Shown here one piece after another: positions 1 to 9,037 of a stretch of 48,844 nucleotides of DNA; position 1 is the stretch's first letter, and each line of letters opens with the position of its first letter. The stretch lies in the NCBI GenBank assembly GCA_040880805.1, contig JBBDHW010000047.1, positions 4,578 through 53,421 of the forward strand, read 5' to 3'. The notes below the pieces were generated by a model that did no database searches, was not told where the DNA came from, and worked only from the letters and a program-made list of their open reading frames with translations. This DNA comes from Acidimicrobiia bacterium (GTDB taxonomy: Bacteria > Actinomycetota > Acidimicrobiia > IMCC26256 > DASPTH01). A program made the position numbers and the translations under genes.

Positions 1-1
1 C

Positions 2-1120
2 CCCACGTGCATACCGAGGATGGACGCCGAACGACGCTCCTGGGCGATCTCGGTGCCTCGCACTGACGAGGCGATCATGGACGCGATCGCGCGCGAGGTC
101 GGACTACTCGGGGCCGACGAACTCGTCGTCGTCGGACCCGACTTACCGCCGGACGAAGCCTCGCTCGGTGAGCTCGTGGACCGCGACGGTGTGGTGATCG
201 CGCGCGTGTCACCAGAGGACAAGCTGCGAATTGCACAAGCACTCAGCCACCGCGGTCACGTTGTCGCGATGACCGGTGACGGAGTGAACGACGCGCCCGC
301 GCTCCGCGACGCAGCGATCGGCATTGCCATGGGGCAATCAGGGACCGATGTCGCGCGCGAAGCCGCCGACCTCGTCCTTCTCGATGACGATTTCGCGACC
401 ATCGTCGCCGCGGTCGAGCAGGGACGCGCCACGTTCTCCAACATCCGGCGCTTCCTCACGTACCACCTCACCGACAACGTCGCGGAGCTCGCGCCCTTCG
501 TTGTATGGGCGCTGTCGGGTGGCCGCATCCCGCTCGCGATCGGCGTGCTGCAGATCCTTGCCCTCGATATCGGTACCGACATCCTCCCCGCGCTCGCGTT
601 GGGGGCCGAGCCTCCGGGCGCCCATGTCCTCGACGAGCCCCCGATCCGTCGTCATCTCCTCGACCGGTCGCTCTTCCTGCGGGCGTTCGGGGTGCTCGGC
701 CCCGTCGAAGCATTCGTCGAGCTTTCGGCCTTTCTCGTCGTGTTCCTCGCATCCGGCTGGCGCCCGGGCGAGACCTTTCCGCACGGAGCGACCCTGCTGG
801 CGGCATCGGGAGCTGCGTTCACCGCCGTGGTGCTCGGCCAGGTTGCGAACGCGTTCGCCTGCCGGAGCACCGTGCGACCCGCATGGAGAATCGGGTGGAC
901 CACCAACCGGCTCCTGCTCGGAGCGATCGTCGCAGAGCTCGGAATGCTCGCCGCGTTCCTGTACGTGCCGGCGCTGGCCGACCTGCTCGACCAAGCAACG
1001 CCCTCCACGGCCGGATTCGCGGTGGCACTGCTCGCCATCCCCGCAGTCCTCACCGCCGACACGATCTACAAGGCGGTCGTCCGGCGCCGGCGCGGCTGGA
1101 CCGATACGACTTCGACGTGA
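2..1120 (+). CDS. P-type cation-transporting ATPase, C-terminal part (cut by window edge)
   Basis: The frame is open from the first base, so the N-terminus lies outside the window. The visible part holds the end of the cytoplasmic P/N domain, with the hinge motif TGDGVNDAPAL at about residues 91-101 counted from the ATG at 20, followed by about six hydrophobic membrane segments (from about residue 155) ending in an Arg-rich tail. The fragment GTDILPALALGAEPP resembles the M5/M6 region of calcium/magnesium-type P2 ATPases such as mycobacterial CtpF, which is a DosR-regulon member. It should pump cations across the membrane using ATP. The first ~25 visible residues do not resemble the family's usual TGDHP stretch before IAREVGL, so a frameshift or divergence near the edge is possible. 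The ion is not assignable. Confidence 0.85.
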   Translation, partial: PTCIPRMDAERRSWAISVPRTDEAIMDAIAREVGLLGADELVVVGPDLPPDEASLGELVDRDGVVIARVSPEDKLRIAQALSHRGHVVAMTGDGVNDAPALRDAAIGIAMGQSGTDVAREAADLVLLDDDFATIVAAVEQGRATFSNIRRFLTYHLTDNVAELAPFVVWALSGGRIPLAIGVLQILALDIGTDILPALALGAEPPGAHVLDEPPIRRHLLDRSLFLRAFGVLGPVEAFVELSAFLVVFLASGWRPGETFPHGATLLAASGAAFTAVVLGQVANAFACRSTVRPAWRIGWTTNRLLLGAIVAELGMLAAFLYVPALADLLDQATPSTAGFAVALLAIPAVLTADTIYKAVVRRRRGWTDTTST

Positions 1121-1144
1121 GCGCGGACGCGTCGTGCCGGCGCG

Positions 1145-1354
1145 TCAGGGTCGGTGGGGGTGAGCGGGGAAGTGCTCGATCGTGGCGTCGGAGCCGGGGA
1201 ACAGCAAACCCTCGTGTCCGTCGTCGCTCCACCGTACGAGGTAGGGAGGACCGCCGTCTTCGCCGCGGACTTCCAGGATCTCGGCGTCGCGGTCGTGCTC
1301 GCCGACCTTGTGTCCCTTGATGATCAGTCGGTCACCAGCAGTTGCACGCATCAT
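1145..1354 (-). CDS. DUF1918 domain small protein
   Basis: 69 aa. The sequence GDRLIIKGHKVGEHDRDAEI, then EVRGEDGGPPYLVRWSDDGH, then a closing FPGSDATIEHF matches the small DUF1918 family, an SH3-like beta-barrel fold common in actinobacteria and of unknown function. Start chosen at the first of two consecutive ATG codons, with GGGAGCG upstream as a plausible ribosome binding site. It converges with the ATPase (24 bp between the stops) and is separated by 360 bp from the acyl carrier protein gene upstream, so it probably has its own promoter. DUF1918 genes often sit in stress-gene neighbourhoods, which fits here. Family assignment is strong; role unknown. Confidence 0.85.
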   Translation of the reverse strand: MMRATAGDRLIIKGHKVGEHDRDAEILEVRGEDGGPPYLVRWSDDGHEGLLFPGSDATIEHFPAHPHRP

Positions 1355-1417
1355 CTCGCTCCCGTGGCCGTGTGAGTGATTCCGCCCGAGTCTGCAGGTC
1401 TCGCGGGGCTCGCGACA

Positions 1418-1465
1418 GGGCCGAACGTCCTTCCCGAGTGCCTGGCATCGCGGGACCTCTGGCTC
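1418..1465. promoter_or_regulatory. Two DosR-box-like palindromes in the 360-bp gap upstream of the DUF1918 gene
   Basis: The mycobacterial DosR box core is GGGAC-N4-GTCCC, often with GGCCC as right half. At 1418-1431 the sequence is GGGCC-GAAC-GTCCT (two mismatches). At 1452-1465 it is GGGAC-CTCT-GGCTC (perfect left half, one mismatch to the GGCCC variant). Both lie 64-98 bp before the DUF1918 start. A match with two mismatches is expected by chance a few times per kilobase in GC-rich DNA (my rough estimate), so this is suggestive only. I see no credible gene in 1355-1714. Confidence 0.35.
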
Positions 1466-1714
1466 TGTTGCGTGCGGCCCGGCTGCGCGAAGGATGAAGC
1501 GTCGAGCGGGCCGCGACGTCGTGGCTCGACGAGGAGGCGTGATGAGGAAATGGCCGACGCGGTGGCGGTCAGGACGAAGTCGGGAACGGGGAGCTCAAAG
1601 AGGCGCCGAGGTGGTTCCGCCCGAGCCGGAGATCGAACCGTTGCATGACCGGCCCTGGGTTGCTCGCAGCGCGTTCACCCGTCGGATCCGGCGATCGCCA
1701 CGATCGTGAGCTTC

Positions 1715-1966
1715 TCAACGGGGTGCGGCGTGAACTCGGAGGTATTCGACGCACCCGGCGAGCGTCGCGAGCTGGGCATAGTCGCGCTCGGGGATGTCGA
1801 CGCCGGTCGCTTCCTCGAGGCCGATCACGAAGTTGAGGAAGTCCATGGAATCGATATCGATTTGCTCGGCGAGGTCGACGTCGGCGTCGAGCGTTTCGAG
1901 GTTGGCTTCGGGCGCGACCTGCGAGAGCACGGCACGCACGATGCGGTGCAGCTCTTCGTCGTTCAC
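1715..1966 (-). CDS. Acyl carrier protein, last gene of the dehydrogenase operon
   Basis: 83 aa from a GTG start that overlaps the E2 stop as GTGA. It carries the phosphopantetheine attachment motif DIDSMDF, with Ser40 as the expected modified residue, inside an acidic helical protein of normal ACP length (EELHRIVRAVL at the N-terminus, LATLAGCVEYL near the end). The same frame stays open upstream, but the GTG at 1966 is preferred because the residues before it are Arg/Pro-rich and overlap E2. A carrier protein as the fifth gene of an E1-E2 operon is unusual: it may accept acyl groups from the lipoyl E2 or from the adenylating enzyme encoded first in the operon. That job is inference. Confidence 0.85.
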   Translation of the reverse strand: MNDEELHRIVRAVLSQVAPEANLETLDADVDLAEQIDIDSMDFLNFVIGLEEATGVDIPERDYAQLATLAGCVEYLRVHAAPR

Positions 1967-3156
1967 AGCGTCTCCGGGTCTTGGAGCAGGCGATCGATCA
2001 GCGCGAGGAATCGGGCACCCGTGTGCCCGTCGCTGGCCCGATGGTCGGCTGCCAACGTCATCGCGATGACCGGCCGGATCCCGATCATCCCGTTCTCGGC
2101 CCACGGACGATCCGTGATCTTGCCGAAGCCAACGAGTGCCACCTGCGGCGGGTAGATCACGCCGTACACGGTCTGGACGCCTTGCTCACCGAGGTTGGTG
2201 ACCGTGATCGTGGGCCCTGACATCTCGGAGCTCCGAAGGCGGCCCGCCCGCGTGCGCGTGACGAGGTCGCGCAGATTGCGCATCAGCTCGTCGCAGCTCA
2301 ACCGGTCGGTGTCGTGGATCGCTGGTGCGATGAGGCCTCCGCCGCGGAGTGATATGGCGACGCCGACATTGACGGTGTCGGACGCCTGATATCGGTCGTC
2401 GAGAAAGAAGCCGTTCATCTCCGGGAGCTCGCGGGTGGCGAGCGCGACTGCCTTGACCAACAGCACCGCGGGGAGCAGCCGTTCCGTCACCGGCCGTTCC
2501 GCATTTGCGTGATCGAGCCACGCACGGGCCCGCGAGAAGTCGACCTCACTTCCGAGGTAGTAGTGCGGGATCTCGCGCTTCGAACGCGCCATCAAGCGCG
2601 CGATGGCGTCGCGCATCGCGAGCCCCCGGTCCCTCTCGTCCTTCTCGCCGCCGCTGCTCGTGGCCGCGGCGGCCTCGATGTCGGCGCGCGTGACTGCGCC
2701 ATCCGGCCCACTGCCGTGGAGAGCTTCGAGATCGACGGACAAGTGACGGGCGAGGCGGCGCAGTATCGGAGAGACGTCCCGCTCCGTTTCGCCGGCCGCT
2801 CGCGGAGGCTCGGCGATCGGCGGGGGAAGGAGTACGGGCTCGGTTGGCGGGACCGGCTCGGGTGGCGGGACCGGCTCGGACGGAGGTACTGGCCTCGGCG
2901 CCCGCGCGGCGAGGGCGTCGAGCGCCTCGTCCAGCGTTGCGAGCGGCGTCCCCACGGGAACCTTCTCGCCCTCGGGTACCAGGATGCGGTCGATCACGCC
3001 GTCCTCGAAGATCTCCACGTCGACGTCGGCCTTGTCGGTGTCGACGACGGCGACGATGTCGCCGCGGCGCACACGGTCGCCGGGCTTCACCAACCACTCG
3101 ACGATCGTGCCGGCGTCCATGTCGGCGCCGAGTGACGGCATCAGGAACTCACCCAC
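1963..3156 (-). CDS. 2-oxoacid dehydrogenase E2: lipoyl acyltransferase
   Basis: 397 aa. Residues 1-77 form a lipoyl domain with Lys42 in DTDKAD as the lipoylation site. A Pro/Glu-rich swinging linker follows (about 90-120), then a peripheral subunit-binding domain ([20 protein letters not shown], about 130-165) and the catalytic acyltransferase domain (about 180-397) with the active-site motif HRASDG near the C-terminus. It transfers the acyl group from E1 to coenzyme A. Sequence alone does not separate pyruvate, acetoin and branched-chain versions. It overlaps E1 beta by 8 bp and the carrier protein by 4 bp. No E3 gene lies in the window, so dihydrolipoamide dehydrogenase must come from elsewhere. 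Confidence 0.93.
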   Translation of the reverse strand: MGEFLMPSLGADMDAGTIVEWLVKPGDRVRRGDIVAVVDTDKADVDVEIFEDGVIDRILVPEGEKVPVGTPLATLDEALDALAARAPRPVPPSEPVPPPEPVPPTEPVLLPPPIAEPPRAAGETERDVSPILRRLARHLSVDLEALHGSGPDGAVTRADIEAAAATSSGGEKDERDRGLAMRDAIARLMARSKREIPHYYLGSEVDFSRARAWLDHANAERPVTERLLPAVLLVKAVALATRELPEMNGFFLDDRYQASDTVNVGVAISLRGGGLIAPAIHDTDRLSCDELMRNLRDLVTRTRAGRLRSSEMSGPTITVTNLGEQGVQTVYGVIYPPQVALVGFGKITDRPWAENGMIGIRPVIAMTLAADHRASDGHTGARFLALIDRLLQDPETL

Positions 3157-4150
3157 TGGCGTGGATCACCTCCCGGGCCGCGGCGACGATCCCGTCGATC
3201 TGGGGGAGAACCGCGTCCTCGAGATGCTTGGCATAGGGCATGGGCACCTCGGCGCCGCAGACACGCGCAACCGGGGCGTCGAGATCGAAGAACGCTCGTT
3301 CGGTGATCCTCGCGCTCACCTCGGCGGAGATGCTGCCGCTGCGCCACCCTTCGTCGACGATGACGACGCGCCGGGTGTGGAGCACGCTCGCGAGGATCGC
3401 GTCGGTATCGAGCGGCCGCAGCACGCGCAGGTCGAGCACTTCGGCGTCGACGCCGCCGGCGGCGAGCTCGTCGGCCGCTGCCATCGCGTGAGGCAAGGTG
3501 CCGCCGTAGGTGATGATCGAGATGTCATGGCCCGGTCGGCGCACCGCGGCGTGCTCGATGTCGACCTGGCCCGCGTCGGGAAGGAGTTCGCCCTCGGTGT
3601 TGTACAGACCGCCGTGCTCGAAGATCAGCACCGGGTCGGGATCGTCGAGCGCCGGCTGGAGCATCCCGTACGCGTCGTCGAGCGTCGCGGGTGTGAGGAT
3701 CTTGATCCCCGGGATGTGCGCGTACCACCCCTCGAGTGAGTGTGAATGCTGAGCCGCGAGTTGGCGGCCCGCACCGGTCGTCATGCGGATCACCAGTGGT
3801 ACGTGGAACTGACCGCCTGACATGTACTGCAGCGTCGCCGCGTTGTTGAGGATCTGATCCAGGGCCAGCAGGCTGAAGTTCACGGTCATGATCTCGACGA
3901 TCGGGCGCATCCCGCCGAGCGCGGCGCCGATGCCTGCACCGACGAACGCGGACTCCGACAATGGAGTGTCGCGGATGCGCTCGGGGCCGAACTCGTCCAG
4001 CAAGCCCTTGGTGACCGCGAAGCAGCCGCCGTATCGGCCGATGTCCTCGCCCATGACGAACACTCGCGGGTCGCGCGCGAGCGCGTTGCGGATCGCAGAT
4101 CGCATCGCCTCGCGGTAGGTCGTGTTCCCGGAGGAAGCGGAAGCGTTCAT
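3149..4150 (-). CDS. 2-oxoacid dehydrogenase E1 beta subunit
   Basis: 333 aa, normal length for the family. It starts [20 protein letters not shown], followed by the conserved GEDIGRYGG and a typical transketolase pyrimidine-binding domain ([19 protein letters not shown]), with the transketolase C-terminal domain in the last third ([18 protein letters not shown] and [16 protein letters not shown]). With E1 alpha it makes the thiamine-diphosphate-dependent decarboxylase that loads E2. Its ATG overlaps the E1 alpha stop as ATGA, so the two are translationally coupled. AcoB, PdhB and BkdB readings are all possible; the acetyl-CoA synthetase in the same operon favours a two-carbon product, by inference. 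Confidence 0.92.
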   Translation of the reverse strand: MNASASSGNTTYREAMRSAIRNALARDPRVFVMGEDIGRYGGCFAVTKGLLDEFGPERIRDTPLSESAFVGAGIGAALGGMRPIVEIMTVNFSLLALDQILNNAATLQYMSGGQFHVPLVIRMTTGAGRQLAAQHSHSLEGWYAHIPGIKILTPATLDDAYGMLQPALDDPDPVLIFEHGGLYNTEGELLPDAGQVDIEHAAVRRPGHDISIITYGGTLPHAMAAADELAAGGVDAEVLDLRVLRPLDTDAILASVLHTRRVVIVDEGWRSGSISAEVSARITERAFFDLDAPVARVCGAEVPMPYAKHLEDAVLPQIDGIVAAAREVIHASG

Positions 4151-5124
4151 GGCGTGCTCTCGTGGTACACGAAGCGCGTGAGGTCCTCGATCGGCTCGAG
4201 CGTGCCCGCCTCCGCGAACTCGACAGCGGCGTCGATCTCGTCGGCCACTTCTGCCTCTACGGCGGCGACCGCGGCATCGTCGATGAACGCGAATTCACGT
4301 AGCTGGCGTTCGAAGAGCACGAGGGGATCGCGCTGCTTCCAGGCTGCAACCTCGGACTTGTCGCGGTAGAGCTCGGGGTCGTACATCGAATGGGCGCGGA
4401 ACCGGTACGTCCGCATCTCGAGAAAATACGGACCCCCACCGGCTCGTATCGCCTCGACCGCGCGGTGCGCCGCGGCCTCGACGGCGAGCACATCCATGCC
4501 GTCGACCGACCATGCCGGCATCTCGTAGCTCGCGGCCTTGAGCGTGAGCTCGATCTCGGACTCGGACCGCTCGAGGGCCGTGCCCATCGCATACAGGTTG
4601 TTCTCGCAACAGAACAGCACCGGGAGGTCCCAGAGCGCCGCGAGGTTCAGCGATTCGTGGAACTCGCCCTCGGCGACCGCACCCTCGCCGAAAAAGCACA
4701 CGGTCGCGTGTTCCCTCTCCTGCAACTTGTCGGCGAGCGCGAGCCCCACCGCGATCGGCAGACCGCCGCCGACGATCGCGTTGCCGCCGTAGAAGCGCGT
4801 GCGCGCGTCGAACAGGTGCATCGAGCCGCCCCGGCCGCGGCTGCAGCCCTCGAGCTTGCCGAACATCTCCGCCATGATCGAGTCGGCCGTCACTCCCCGC
4901 GCGAGAGCGTGGCCGTGTTCCCGATAGGTCGCGACGACGGCGTCTTCGAGACCGAGGGTTTGCATGACCCCGACGGCTACCGCCTCTTCGCCGATATAGA
5001 GGTGCAAGAAGCCTCGGATCTTCTCAACGCTGTAGAGCTCGACGCATCGCTCCTCGAAGCGCCGGATGCGAAGCATCTCCCGGTAGAGGTGGCGGCCATG
5101 GTCCTGGTCGAGTTGCGGTTTCAT
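4147..5124 (-). CDS. 2-oxoacid dehydrogenase E1 alpha subunit (thiamine diphosphate-dependent)
   Basis: 325 aa. The thiamine diphosphate/magnesium motif runs from GEG (146-148) to NN (175-176). Other family signatures are [11 protein letters not shown] near residues 21-31, [12 protein letters not shown] at about 66-77 and [10 protein letters not shown] at about 97-106. The length and the GRGGSMH motif fit the alpha2-beta2 type (PdhA, AcoA, BkdA) and not the single-chain AceE type. ATGA overlaps on both sides show tight coupling with acetyl-CoA synthetase upstream and E1 beta downstream. Substrate is not fixed by sequence. Confidence 0.93.
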   Translation of the reverse strand: MKPQLDQDHGRHLYREMLRIRRFEERCVELYSVEKIRGFLHLYIGEEAVAVGVMQTLGLEDAVVATYREHGHALARGVTADSIMAEMFGKLEGCSRGRGGSMHLFDARTRFYGGNAIVGGGLPIAVGLALADKLQEREHATVCFFGEGAVAEGEFHESLNLAALWDLPVLFCCENNLYAMGTALERSESEIELTLKAASYEMPAWSVDGMDVLAVEAAAHRAVEAIRAGGGPYFLEMRTYRFRAHSMYDPELYRDKSEVAAWKQRDPLVLFERQLREFAFIDDAAVAAVEAEVADEIDAAVEFAEAGTLEPIEDLTRFVYHESTP

Positions 5125-7001
5125 GCTCCAGACTCCACCATCGAAAGATCCCCTTCGGGAAGGCCGAGCTCGCGTGCCCGCAACAGCCGGCGCATGATCT
5201 TCCCACTGCGGGTCTTCGGGAGGTCGGCCCGGAACTCGAGCTCCTTCGGGGCCATGGCCGCTCCGAGACGCGAACGCCCGAACCCGATCAGCTCCAGGCG
5301 AAGTTCGTCGGTCGGCTCGTGACCAGCGCGCAGCACCACGAACGCTTTGACCAGCTCGCCCGCAACCGCATCGGGCTTGCCGATCACGCCTGCCTCGGCA
5401 ACTGCTGCGTGCTCCATGAGCGCGCTCTCCACCTCGAAGGGGCCGATCAAGTGACCGGCCGACTTGATGACGTCGTCGCCCCGACCGACGAACCAGAAGT
5501 AGCCGTCGGCGTCGCGCATGGCCAGGTCACCGCTCAAGTACCAGTCGCCGGCGAAGCACTGCGCATAGCGATCGGGCTCGCCGAGGTAGCCACGGAACAT
5601 CGACGGCCATCCCTTACGCAGCGCGAGCTCACCCTCGACCATCGGTTCGTCGACGGCTTCAGGCATGCCGTCCCGTACGACCACGTGCCCGTGCTCGTCG
5701 CGACGGAGGATCGCTGCGTCGATCCCGGGTAGTGGGCGACCCATCGACCCGGGACGGATGTCCATCGCGGCGAAGTTGGCGATCATGATGCCGCCCGTCT
5801 CGGTCTGCCACCAGTTGTCGTGGATCGGGAGGCCGAACGCCTCCTCGCCCCAGCGGACCGCGTCCGGGTTGAGGGGCTCACCCACGCTGGCGATGAACCG
5901 TAGACACGGAAGGTGATGCTCTCGGGCAACGTCGGCTCCGACCTTCATCATCATCCGGACCGCCGTGGGCGCGGTATACCAGACGCTCACTTGCTGATCC
6001 TCGAGGATGCGGTACCAACGTTCGGCATCGAACTCGCCCTCGTCGACGATGCTGCGCACGCCATTGGCGAGCGGGGAGACAAGTCCGTACGACGTACCGG
6101 TTACCCAACCGGGATCCGCCGTGCACCAGAACACGTCGTCGGCGTGCAGATCGAGCGCGATCTTCCCGGTGACCAGATGTGCCAGTACCGCTTCGTGGGC
6201 GTGCAGCGCTCCCTTCGGCGTGCCGGTCGTCCCGCTCGTGAAATGCAACAGCGCAATGTCGTCCGGTTTCGTGGCCGCGACCTCGAAGTCGGCGCCCGCC
6301 TCGTCGATCAGCGACGAGTAATCGACAGTGCCGGGAACGTCGGTCGGCTCTCCCTTGTCGCCGATGAGCACGACGTGCTCGAGGTCGGGCAGCTCGTCGC
6401 GGATCGGAGCGACCTTTCGCCGGTAGAGACGCTCGGTCGTGACCAGCACCCGGCCGGCACCGATCGTCATTCGTTGGCGAATCGGTTCGGGACCGAACGC
6501 CGAGAACAGCGTGCACGCCACACCGCCGTGCTTGAGCGTGCCGAGCACCGAGATGTAGAGCTCGGGGATCCGATCGGCAAGCACGAACACACGGTCGCCG
6601 CGACCGACCCCGAGGCGATCCAGCACGTTCGCGAACCGATTCGTCAGCACGCACAGGTCCGCGAACGTGAAGTCCCGAGTCTCTCCGTGGCGGCCGAGCC
6701 ATCTGATCGCGAGCTGATCGCCACGGCCGCTCCCCACATTCCGGTCGACGCATTGGTACGCGATGTTCAGGGCACCTGCCGGGAGCCCATCGAGCTCGCG
6801 ACGCGCGACCGACCACGAGAACCTCTCGCATTCGGTCTCGTAGTCGACCAGATTGGGTGGAACCCGCCAACCACCACGCTGCTTCACGATCGGCTCGTAC
6901 CGCACGCCCGCGAGCGTGCCGGGCTCGGGCCCGAGCGGCAAGGGCCGAAGGTCACCCACGAAGCCGGCGAGGTCATCGAGCTGCTCGGGTGAGTGGCGCA
7001 T
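5121..7001 (-). CDS. acsA: Acetyl-CoA synthetase-type acyl-CoA ligase
   Basis: 626 aa from the ATG at 7001. ANL-superfamily motifs: the P-loop [15 protein letters not shown] (from about residue 255), [15 protein letters not shown], the acetate-pocket region [16 protein letters not shown], and the C-terminal [20 protein letters not shown] with the acylated Lys. It activates acetate or a short acid to acyl-AMP and then acyl-CoA. The frame is open to an ATG at 7109, but that start would overlap the divergent hibernation-factor gene and adds a low-complexity N-terminus, so I prefer 7001, which also leaves room for a shared promoter. First gene of the E1/E2/carrier operon, whose last codons overlap the E1 alpha start. 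A propionyl-CoA ligase role remains possible. Confidence 0.85.
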   Translation of the reverse strand: MRHSPEQLDDLAGFVGDLRPLPLGPEPGTLAGVRYEPIVKQRGGWRVPPNLVDYETECERFSWSVARRELDGLPAGALNIAYQCVDRNVGSGRGDQLAIRWLGRHGETRDFTFADLCVLTNRFANVLDRLGVGRGDRVFVLADRIPELYISVLGTLKHGGVACTLFSAFGPEPIRQRMTIGAGRVLVTTERLYRRKVAPIRDELPDLEHVVLIGDKGEPTDVPGTVDYSSLIDEAGADFEVAATKPDDIALLHFTSGTTGTPKGALHAHEAVLAHLVTGKIALDLHADDVFWCTADPGWVTGTSYGLVSPLANGVRSIVDEGEFDAERWYRILEDQQVSVWYTAPTAVRMMMKVGADVAREHHLPCLRFIASVGEPLNPDAVRWGEEAFGLPIHDNWWQTETGGIMIANFAAMDIRPGSMGRPLPGIDAAILRRDEHGHVVVRDGMPEAVDEPMVEGELALRKGWPSMFRGYLGEPDRYAQCFAGDWYLSGDLAMRDADGYFWFVGRGDDVIKSAGHLIGPFEVESALMEHAAVAEAGVIGKPDAVAGELVKAFVVLRAGHEPTDELRLELIGFGRSRLGAAMAPKELEFRADLPKTRSGKIMRRLLRARELGLPEGDLSMVESGA

Positions 7002-7026
7002 CGCGGGAAGCACAGGCCCGATTTCC

Positions 7027-7040
7027 GTGACCTTCGGCCC
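7027..7040. promoter_or_regulatory. DosR-box-like palindrome between acsA and the hibernation-factor gene
   Basis: GTGAC-CTTC-GGCCC, against GGGAC-N4-G(T/G)CCC: one mismatch in the left half and a right half of the common GGCCC form. It lies 26 bp before the acsA start (minus) and 62 bp before the hibernation-factor start (plus), so one site could serve both. Chance occurrence cannot be excluded. Confidence 0.4.
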
Positions 7041-7101
7041 TAGGTGGTCGCGCTCGGAGCGTTCACGATGAGAGCCGGTTGAGTCGATCGGGACGGAGCA
7101 C

Positions 7102-7911
7102 ATGCACAACGTGACGGGCGACGCCGGCGAAGTGGAAGTGATGGTGCAGGCACGCGGCGCGGTGAGCGCGACGGAGCGCGCCTATGCCCAGGACAAGGTC
7201 GGCACTCTCCGGAACTTGGCGCCGGGGCCGGTGCTGTTCGCCCGCGTCGATCTCACCGCGCACGCCGACTCGGCCCGGGAGCGCCCGTGCTTTGCCAAGG
7301 CGGAGCTCGACGTGAACGGGCAGCTGGTGCGCGCGCACGCCGCCGCCGCGACGATGTTCGAAGCCATCGACCTGCTCGAGCGCCGTTTGCGCGAGCGCCT
7401 CGAGCGCTTCGCGCACCATGCAGAAGCGACGCACCTCCGGTTGCGCGGCGCCGGAGAGCACGAGTGGAGGCATGGAGACGAGCCGGTCCCGCGTCCCTCG
7501 TACTTCCCACGCCCGCCCGAGGAGCGCGAGCTCGTACGGCACAAGACGTTCGCGGTGGGCGAGATGACCCCCGGAGAGGCGGTGCTCGATCTCGAGCTCC
7601 TCGACCACGACTTCTACCTCTTCAGGAACCGGGAGACGGGCGAGGACAACGTGATCGTTCGATCGGAGGGGCACGGATACGAGCTGCTCGAACCATCGGC
7701 AACGTGCTCACTCGCCCAGACCACAGCGCCGATCCGGCACAGCACGACGCGCCCGGCGACGATGGGTACTGAAGATGCGATCGAGCTGCTCGACCTCGGC
7801 GACCTTCCGCTGGTGTTCTTCGTCGACGCCGACAACCGGAGGGGCCAGGTGCTGTATCGCCGCTACGACGGCCATTACGGACTCATCGTCTCAGACTCAG
7901 GGGAGGCCTGA
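7102..7911 (+). CDS. Long ribosome hibernation promoting factor with two C-terminal domains (RafH-like)
   Basis: 269 aa. Residues 1-105 match the HPF/YfiA (S30EA) ribosome-binding fold, ending in an Arg-rich helix ([13 protein letters not shown]). Two copies of the S30EA C-terminal domain follow, the first from [20 protein letters not shown] (about 150-200) and the second from about 220 ([18 protein letters not shown] to the end). Single-copy long HPFs dimerise ribosomes. A protein of this family, RafH/Rv0079, is the DosR-controlled hibernation factor of M. tuberculosis, and its paralogue RafS also has a doubled C-terminus. It should park 70S ribosomes in non-growing cells. Its stop overlaps the next start as TGATG. 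A GGGACGGAG stretch precedes the ATG. Confidence 0.88.
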   Translation: MHNVTGDAGEVEVMVQARGAVSATERAYAQDKVGTLRNLAPGPVLFARVDLTAHADSARERPCFAKAELDVNGQLVRAHAAAATMFEAIDLLERRLRERLERFAHHAEATHLRLRGAGEHEWRHGDEPVPRPSYFPRPPEERELVRHKTFAVGEMTPGEAVLDLELLDHDFYLFRNRETGEDNVIVRSEGHGYELLEPSATCSLAQTTAPIRHSTTRPATMGTEDAIELLDLGDLPLVFFVDADNRRGQVLYRRYDGHYGLIVSDSGEA

Positions 7912-9002
7912 TGACGGCCGTCGCGATGCAGCCTTCGGCCCTCGCGGAGCTCCGGGCGCCGCGCCCGTACCCGGCCGTGTCGATCCTCGCACCCATGCAC
8001 CGGCGCGATCCCGGCAATCCGGAGGATCCCATCCTCCTTCGTGATCTCGCGAACGAGGCCGCCCGTCGTGTGCGCGGAGAGCTGGGGACACACGGCAGCG
8101 AGGAGATCGTGCGACGCCTCCATGAGGCGGTCGACTCGGTCGACTGGAGAAACCCGTCAGAAGGCCTGGCCGTGTTCATCGCGCCGGGGGAGTCCCGCGT
8201 GCTCGAGCTCCCGTTCACGGTGGCGCCGAAGGTCACGATCGATCACACGTTCGCGACCCGCGACCTGGTCCGGGGCGTGGCCCGGAGCCCGCGCTATCGG
8301 GTGCTGGCGCTCGGCGAGAAGCCGGCACGGCTCTTCGAAGGTCAAGGATCGACCCTCGTCGAGTGCAACACGGGAGGGTTTCCCTGCTTCGTGGAAGGAG
8401 CTCTCGGTGAACCGCTCGCGTCGGGCGGTTTCGCGGTGCACACCTCACGCGCCGAAGCGCAACACCGCGCCTTTTTCCGCCAGGTCGATCGGGCCCTCGG
8501 CCTCGCGACCGAACGGGAGCCGCTCCCCCTCGTGATCGCCGGTACCGAGCGCGACCTCGCCTACTTCGACGAAGTCACCACCCACGGTGCGCGGCTGATC
8601 GGGCGAATCGAAGGGAACTACGAGGACACGGCGCCGTCCGACCTGGCCCGTCGTGCGGAGCCGCTCCTCGACACCTACGCCGCGTCGCAGCGCGCGGCGA
8701 CGATCGCCGGGCTCGGCGAAGCCGTCGGACGCAGCCGGGCGCTCGTCGGCATCAAGGCTGCCTGGAACGCGGCCCATGAGGGCCGGGCTCGGATCCTGTT
8801 GGTGGAAGACGACTTCGTGTACCCGGCGCGAGAGGTCGACGGCGCGCTCGAGCCGGCAGGCGACGCCGCTGCCCCCGGCGTGATCGATGACGCCGTCGAC
8901 GAGCTCATCGAGATGGTGCTCGACCGAAGCGGCGACATCGTGATCGTCGAACCGGGAGAGCTGGGCACCCACGGACCCGTCGCGCTGCTCCTGCGGTACT
9001 GA
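7911..9002 (+). CDS. baeRF-type (bacterial archaeo-eukaryotic release factor-like) stress protein
   Basis: 363 aa with no signal peptide or membrane segment. PYPAVSILAPMHRRDPGNPE near the start, VLALGEKPARLFEG in the middle and ARILLVEDDFVYPAREVDGA with LIEMVLDRSGDIVIVEPGEL at the end follow the pattern of the baeRF families, relatives of eRF1/Pelota, to which DosR-regulon protein Rv2629 also belongs. They are thought to act at the ribosome, though no reaction is proven. Translational coupling (TGATG) to the hibernation factor supports a ribosome-related role. I do not see an eRF1 GGQ motif, so peptide release by the classical mechanism is not supported. Family call is fairly secure, role inferred. 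Confidence 0.72.
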   Translation: MTAVAMQPSALAELRAPRPYPAVSILAPMHRRDPGNPEDPILLRDLANEAARRVRGELGTHGSEEIVRRLHEAVDSVDWRNPSEGLAVFIAPGESRVLELPFTVAPKVTIDHTFATRDLVRGVARSPRYRVLALGEKPARLFEGQGSTLVECNTGGFPCFVEGALGEPLASGGFAVHTSRAEAQHRAFFRQVDRALGLATEREPLPLVIAGTERDLAYFDEVTTHGARLIGRIEGNYEDTAPSDLARRAEPLLDTYAASQRAATIAGLGEAVGRSRALVGIKAAWNAAHEGRARILLVEDDFVYPAREVDGALEPAGDAAAPGVIDDAVDELIEMVLDRSGDIVIVEPGELGTHGPVALLLRY

Positions 9003-9037
9003 CGACAGGAGCGCGAGGACCCGAACAGGAGGAATAG

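Noticed and set aside
1376-1754. Short reading frames in the gap upstream of DUF1918
   Set aside because: Arg/Ser-rich with no ribosome binding site or known motif.
4390-5322. Long plus-strand reading frame opposite E1 alpha
   Set aside because: It is the antisense of a well-matched E1 alpha gene; Arg/His/Ala/Val-rich composition and no motif. Such long shadows are common at this GC content.
1963-7001. Dihydrolipoamide dehydrogenase (E3) within the operon
   Set aside because: No FAD/NAD-disulfide reductase sequence was found in any frame near the operon.
7002-7109. N-terminal extension of acsA to the ATG at 7109
   Set aside because: Overlaps the divergent hibernation-factor start and adds residues not typical of the family; the ATG at 7001 leaves room for a promoter.
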